Shown here: positions 55,501 through 57,488 of the stretch, in pieces
How positions within the stretch are numbered: position 1 is the stretch's first letter
Layout of the letters: the number at the start of each line of letters is the position of its first letter
NCBI GenBank assembly: GCA_964441755.1
Contig: CAYTVG010000022.1
Coordinates: 1-57,488 of the forward strand
Direction of reading: 5' to 3'
DNA: 57,488 nt
Source of the DNA: JAUMBM01 sp964441755
Lineage (GTDB): Bacteria > Bacteroidota > Bacteroidia > Chitinophagales > Saprospiraceae
Position numbers and translations under genes: made by a program
The notes under the pieces: generated by a model
Told to the model about the DNA's origin: nothing
The model's input: only the letters and a program-made list of their open reading frames with translations
Database searches by the model: none

Positions 55501-57488
55501 TGCCGGCCTGTACCTGGTGGATGTGCAGTTTGCGGTAGGAACGACGGTACTTACAATCGGTGTGCGCGATATGGCGGGCAACGTGACGACGATGAGCTAC
55601 ACGGTGACGGTAGCGGATAACGTTGATCCTGTGGTGAGCCTGCTGAGCAACAGCCAGTATATGATACCGGCCTGCGAGGAGGAGACGACAGCGATGATCA
55701 CGGTACAGGTTGAAGACGGTTGCGATCAGACCGTTAACCTGAACAGCCTGATGGTGAACTTCGGAGGCGCTACGGGCGTGGTGAGCTTTACGGGGAGCAA
55801 CTACCGTGAGTATGCGGTTACCTTCCCGGGTCCGGGTACTTACCTGATCAGTGCAGTGTATACGGATGCTGCAGGCAATACAGCGCTGACAGATCAGCTG
55901 GTGACGGTGCAGCGCGCTGCACAGAACGGACCACCGACGATCTATCCGAATGCGGAGATTGTGACACTTCCGCTGTGCGAGGATCCGTGCATCGTATACA
56001 GCTTCCAGATCGAAGACGACTGTGAGCCGATCGACACGAGCCTTGTGATCTTCAACGGCGGCGGCTCAGGCCTTCCGAACCTGAACGGCAGCGGCTTCCA
56101 CCATGTAGATGACGCGGGACCGAATATGATGTACTTTGAGGTATACGGCTGTGTGCCGGTGGGAGATTACGATGTTACGATCAGCTACCGCGGAGAGACG
56201 GTCAGCCCGACGCTTCGGGTGATGCGTGCAGCCAATCAGGCAGCAGATATCGTGATGCCGTCGAACCTGACGTACACAACGGCTACCTGCAATACAGCAG
56301 AGGAGCGCGTGATGATTACCATCATCGACGACTGTGACAATCCTGTGGTTCCTTCACGGGCGAGCTTCCGCCTGTGCGGCCAGCCGATTACGCCGGTAGC
56401 GGTGGATGCAGCCAGCGGCCAGTTTGAGTTTGTATTCACACCGACACAGGCGCTTGACGGCTGTCTGCTGGAGGCAGTGTATACGGACGGTCACGGCAAC
56501 GTGACGACTGCTGATGCCCTGCTGACGGTGAACGTACAGGCAGACACCTGGGCGCCGATTATCGTGTATCCTTCGCAGGATATCTACGTGACGCTGGATG
56601 CCTGTGAGGCACCAAGTGCGGTGGTAAACTTCGAAGCGACAGCTACGGACAACTGCGGCATGGCAAGCTTTACTGTGGCCTTCAGCCCGAGTGTGAGCGG
56701 AGCTACGCTGATACCGAGTGCAGGCGGCAGCCGGCTTGCGGTGATCACGACACCGGGCACCTACACGGTGCTGCTGACGGCTACGGACGTGAACGGCAAC
56801 GTGCGTCAGGAGGACTTCCGCATCATCGTGACGCAGGACTCTCGTCCTGTGACCAACCTTGCCTGCTTCAGCAACCTGAATGTGACGCTCGACAACGACT
56901 GTGATCTGGTACTGACACCCGAGATGGCACTGAGCGGCAACTTTGGCTGTATCGATCCGTCGACTTTCGTAGTGACGGTAGCGGACGCTAACCCTGCCAA
57001 CGGAGCAGTGATCGACGGCTGTGGCAGCTTCGACTACACAGTCACCCTGCCGGCGCCTGCCCCAACCCAGGGCTTCACGGCTGCGTTTGCGCCTTCAAAC
57101 TGGACGGTGGTGAGCGGTACGAACGGCGGTGCTGTCAACTTTGCAGGTGGCACACTGACGCTGGTAAGCCCGAACGGCACTTTCTGTGCGGGGGGTCAGC
57201 AGGTGTCAGCCTCGATAGCAGTACCGACAGCAGGTACACTGAGCTTCAACTATGCGTGGAGCAATACAGATCCGAACTTCGACTTCTTCATCGTGCGCAA
57301 CGGTGCAGCTACACTGGTTAATACAGGTGCAGCAACCGCCAACGGGGTGATCAACATCAACGTACAGGCAGGCGACGTGCTGATCTTCATCGCCCGTTCA
57401 GCGGACTGTATATTGGGTTCGGGTACAGCGACTATCAGCAACTTCAGCTTCCTTGCGACCAACCCGTACGCAGGGGTGAACTTCACGA
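46508..57488 (+). CDS. Giant SdrD_B/GEVED multidomain surface protein (3' end outside window)
   Basis: From ATG 46508 the frame stays open to the right edge (at least 3660 residues). A signal peptide ends near KMNAQ (residue about 36). Domains in order by position: SdrD_B-like 46620-46900; propeller-like 46930-48370; SdrD_B 48393-48860 (NYVWEDTDNDGVQDPDESGI); second propeller-like 48885-49975; GEVED modules (YGDLPxSG ... GEIEDY) at 50245-50780, 51165-51730, 52210-52760 and 53220-53770; SdrD_B at 51735-52190, 52765-53200, 53776-54200 and 54205-54595; fibronectin III-like 54600-54950; then Cys-rich HYR/Ig-like repeats to the edge. It is probably exported by the T9SS as an adhesin or matrix protein; the sorting domain would lie beyond 57488. 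It is divergent from the HTCS gene. Confidence 0.88.
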   Translation, partial: MIVIKFYFMRVCKQLSEWAVLAALAAVLLAAKMNAQSGTVFRDYNANGTREGSNSLTDVYYEPGVAGVTVNAYSSSGTIGSPEATTTTDASGNFALTGLVAGQNYRIEFINIPAGLHPGPAGGTTVQFLQAASPPQMLLLGLNTAGDYCSPSPDLFTSCYVSGDPLVAGNNGAGEAAVIRFPYNASGTVGAGGSGYTIIATAGQVGATWGMAYLRDKNIALASAVVKRHTGLGPGETGGRIYAMDGNGGVSKWVDLVSDHAISVGTILSNADRELPADKTINSYDIWAFSNAGKVGLGDMDVSDDLQTVYVVNLFDRKVYGIPVLSDGAAGIPFALPDFPDPACVNGVARPWALRYKDGALYLGVICTGENGGVDADLRLFVYKYSVASGAWDSMPIFSVTDMSWQKGSAISWTPGASKWRRWTDDYNNFTSKGFISIHEQPMLTDIEIDRDGSLHLVVADRNGFQTGHRNEQPLVPRNTSALTTCVVGGEILRTWYNPTTGIFELENAGVAGPYSSSGTGITDDGPGGPTAPQGPDGGEFYWSDYNTTLHSETSMGSTFHCSGSNIIVSTNIDPIQNQVDAGGLLRFNILDGSSVLPYQIYQDAGNEAFTFGKGIGLGDIDGYSAPAPIQIGNYVWEDTDNDGVQDPDESGIAGITLELWADTDDDGTVDTKVAETQTDANGNYLFSEVGTNVYGQQEDWSFYADDNDRLRYAVAYELRIASSLAQLSGLSATMANAPASGGLSNNNSTADIRDSDGITTAADVVVAFTTGFAGENNHSLDFGFSTPPPACDCKEYVYLNEPAARKVLKFEVKPGTISLMNDVIPNGTTGTAPWHMGGTALTQLSSPHGIAFDDQGFLYIGETGLSNSHIRRLDCDGTIIPENTFRIPNNDSPQTGQKQNLFAIGNILYSNDLGGPQAWSTCSGNDTLGQARLGYYDGLDGLTGNLLPMPRDSAPKDNLWGLHYNRVTGKIYATARQGGRLVNGNYKPIGQRHTVWVFTKAELDAAMAPDGPIIPPFLTMKPSGTLQLGEKYTPNEDESLFGITSDNDGNFYIVKSSVDRGTNSMILKYNAAGEYQGSSPVDNILGSGGYNKAIGITYSESTNRLYVANFTDDASEDCISVFDAATMAYLGTGAPNPGSIENSQGKAIGIVRECCPTVPAKSVTLNNVKVGDKYFLPELANVDCNGVICGGAWGSPVNPGFSFDACDNSITITSTDLCGTFTMTGSTSQCGNFTLTLTICTQSERDYGDLPDSGSSAGSGDYQTTLANNGPWHTIVPGLKLGAVVDADADGQPNGTAQGDDGDASGDDEDGIASFPVLRRGQTAQLTVSLMNMTGSAAKLYAFFDWNNDGDFDDIDEAVTAVINDGQTSVTLSLNIPANAAAGVDIGARFRLTTNDLGTGNAAALGAATDGEIEDYLVMVFTDPLGYFYCIETGEIITGGLVSADGPSGAVTMINDGSTGYYNFEFVQGPGDYTININVPAGYMLSSVPASSGNYTTTTDGAVDIIGAGSADGLFMDDFSVGANPYYTSFTFVVGGDDIILNNIPLRGCPLDYGDLPESYNTSGNDQPPAHVVIASLMLGASVDAELDGNPNELAGTISGGDDGDTGIIVLGTSAVPGDDEDGIMLASPMVPGYTASFMVDAINSTAASAILQAWVDFDGSGQFEADEQLLSGDFAPSGVVVPVGGLSGVKLSFDVPADAVFYQGYAMVRFRLSPGGGLSADMQAAPLPLGEIEDYSYPLGQIGNIAFEDYDFDGVQDAGEPGIDNVVVTLIWAGANGIIGDGDDVTYTTTTGPASGQQTGEYYISGLVNGTYKLIFSTPANMTPTRANQGSQTSGGVADSDGQLTGMDLTMAMESFTINSVTGLPTTEGGTGDAGSSGVGGFPDNQTDETHDQGFAFLDYGDLPSSGTGTSFSTTMSEGGAVHVLNGGLKLGDGIDGERDGSPSANADGDDGSNTGSADDENGIAFVTPLVPGNDAGISVSAMNMTGSAAVLQGWIDWNGDGQLSAGEELTLSNGGQVAPGGVSSALYTFPVPADATFNSGMVFARFRLSPTGGLGANGPDKYDANSTVPQGEVEDYMFKLAKVGNLVFEDYDFDGSQDSGEPGINNVQVSLIWAGANGTVGDSDDVNYTTTTANGGLYSFCGLTSGNYKLVFSTPANMTPTRANQGSQTSGGVADSDGQLTGMDLTMAMESFTINSVTGLPTTEGGTGDAGSSGVGGFPDNQTDETHDQGFAFLDYGDLPSSGTGTSFSTTMSEGGAVHVLNGGLKLGDGIDGERDGSPSANADGDDGSNTGSADDENGIAFVTPLVPGNDAGISVSAMNMTGSAAVLQGWIDWNGDGQLSAGEELTLSNGGQVAPGGVSSALYTFPVPADATFNSGMVFARFRLSPTGGLGANGPDKYDANSTVPQGEVEDYMFKLAKVGNYVWEDINGNGRQDEAGTEGVAGVSIELIYYGLDGQLGGSGQDMDRTYVTTTATNGYYAFCGLIAGNYHIKITSYPAGFVSTEPNIGSDTGDSEDADGYDFSITDVIGLPTSENSLLDSPNTVGGFPDNQNDQTIDFGILQLAELGNFTWLDIDNDNLQGGNEDLPVGGVKVQLTGTDNLGRQVDTMLLTDAAGAYLFDGLWPGTYCVAFDFSMATAPLEIAEFAPLLEFVITNVGSNDATDSDANEDTGKTGNYVLVSRSSELTVDAGVRIPCLPPTELETSMVMINTATLSWEVNNHPFTGTDVQHHCWTVTVGGQGYNGNIGQSIMDFVVCQGDANVTIVGDRVFVDISGLAPGTCYQFTVAETCDGMGPEANASVSTLSDVFCTYDNPPVASAVSTPASCPISSPGFVANGTITVSVANGTSCPDGLFNIEVISRPSAAALSGAVLGVTAGSYTFTGAAPGSYTIRITEVGGVCNQKPDLHPVLVTIVVPDAVDATPPTKSVRDILGNEVMALGPYTLPEGACSHELRLYVSGFDSCDGAIVAAGAVTATAVMSPSSVSPGTQTQVSTDGAGLYLVDVQFAVGTTVLTIGVRDMAGNVTTMSYTVTVADNVDPVVSLLSNSQYMIPACEEETTAMITVQVEDGCDQTVNLNSLMVNFGGATGVVSFTGSNYREYAVTFPGPGTYLISAVYTDAAGNTALTDQLVTVQRAAQNGPPTIYPNAEIVTLPLCEDPCIVYSFQIEDDCEPIDTSLVIFNGGGSGLPNLNGSGFHHVDDAGPNMMYFEVYGCVPVGDYDVTISYRGETVSPTLRVMRAANQAADIVMPSNLTYTTATCNTAEERVMITIIDDCDNPVVPSRASFRLCGQPITPVAVDAASGQFEFVFTPTQALDGCLLEAVYTDGHGNVTTADALLTVNVQADTWAPIIVYPSQDIYVTLDACEAPSAVVNFEATATDNCGMASFTVAFSPSVSGATLIPSAGGSRLAVITTPGTYTVLLTATDVNGNVRQEDFRIIVTQDSRPVTNLACFSNLNVTLDNDCDLVLTPEMALSGNFGCIDPSTFVVTVADANPANGAVIDGCGSFDYTVTLPAPAPTQGFTAAFAPSNWTVVSGTNGGAVNFAGGTLTLVSPNGTFCAGGQQVSASIAVPTAGTLSFNYAWSNTDPNFDFFIVRNGAATLVNTGAATANGVININVQAGDVLIFIARSADCILGSGTATISNFSFLATNPYAGVNFT
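51959..52767 (+). repeat. 809-bp direct repeat, copy 1 (GEVED/SdrD_B module)
   Basis: This copy matches 52970-53778 at an exact 1011-bp offset (337 codons, in frame). The only difference I found is A52735 versus G53746, a silent Val codon change. It covers the second half of an SdrD_B domain and a complete GEVED domain. Flanking sequence is clearly diverged, so the identity is recent (tandem duplication or gene conversion). Confidence 0.93.
52970..53778 (+). repeat. 809-bp direct repeat, copy 2
   Basis: This is the second copy of the block at 51959-52767. It ends at the junction with another SdrD_B domain (AKVGNYVWEDINGNG), where the first copy continues instead as AKVGNLVFEDYDFDG. Confidence 0.93.

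Overview
The window looks like chromosomal DNA from a Bacteroidota bacterium, most likely of the Saprospiria/Lewinella type. The evidence is: a PorP/SprF-type protein and a type IX secretion (T9SS) C-terminal sorting domain; very long PKD, SdrD_B and GEVED repeat proteins; a hybrid two-component system with Reg_prop repeats; LytS/LytTR signalling; Bacteroidota-style lipoboxes; and promoters matching the TAnnTTTG -7 element. I saw no tRNA, rRNA, CRISPR array, phage gene or intact insertion sequence. The species is inferred from gene content only.

Layout. 1-6956 (minus): a PorP/SprF outer-membrane protein followed by a giant PKD-repeat surface protein that runs off the left edge and carries near-identical 528-bp tandem repeats. 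7101-10056 (minus): an orphan adenine DNA methyltransferase, a SnoaL-like protein and an AraC regulator. 10175-13602 (minus): an assimilatory sulfate operon (DUF2061, cysH, cysD, cysN) followed by a tiny predicted secreted peptide and a large inverted repeat. 13637-14886 (minus): arsR-arsM arsenic methylation pair ending in a strong terminator. 14971-19013 (plus): a probable copper-handling cluster made of a small Cys-rich membrane protein, an outer-membrane barrel with an N-terminal CDICGC motif, an MbnP-like lipoprotein, an MbnH-like di-heme peroxidase and a His/Cys-containing lipoprotein. 19205-21784 (minus): an S51 peptidase with a T9SS tail, a DinB-like protein and a GNAT acetyltransferase. 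22258-24867 (plus): a GH3 glycosidase with a PA14 insert. 25016-32315 (minus): gltB-gltD-amt for nitrogen assimilation. 32820-35399 (plus): a small TonB-dependent receptor and a Crp-like regulator. 35516-36919 (minus): an alpha-L-fucosidase lipoprotein. 37089-40974 (plus): a LytS-type sensor and LytTR regulator. 41510-41900: a truncated dockerin-like gene remnant. 42193-46266 (minus): a hybrid sensor kinase/AraC regulator divergent from a giant SdrD_B/GEVED surface protein that runs off the right edge.

How the parts fit. The window encodes assimilation of sulfur (APS reductase route), nitrogen (GOGAT plus Amt) and probably copper, extracellular glycan processing (GH3, GH29), and two very large secreted repeat proteins. 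The most interesting points are the MbnP/MbnH copper cluster with a promoter built into a palindrome, the mosaic GC-rich blocks and recent 809-bp duplication in the right-hand giant gene, the orphan dockerin remnant that matches it in style, two long hairpins that share a central core but have unrelated arms, and the 39-codon ORF directly behind a 14-bp inverted repeat.
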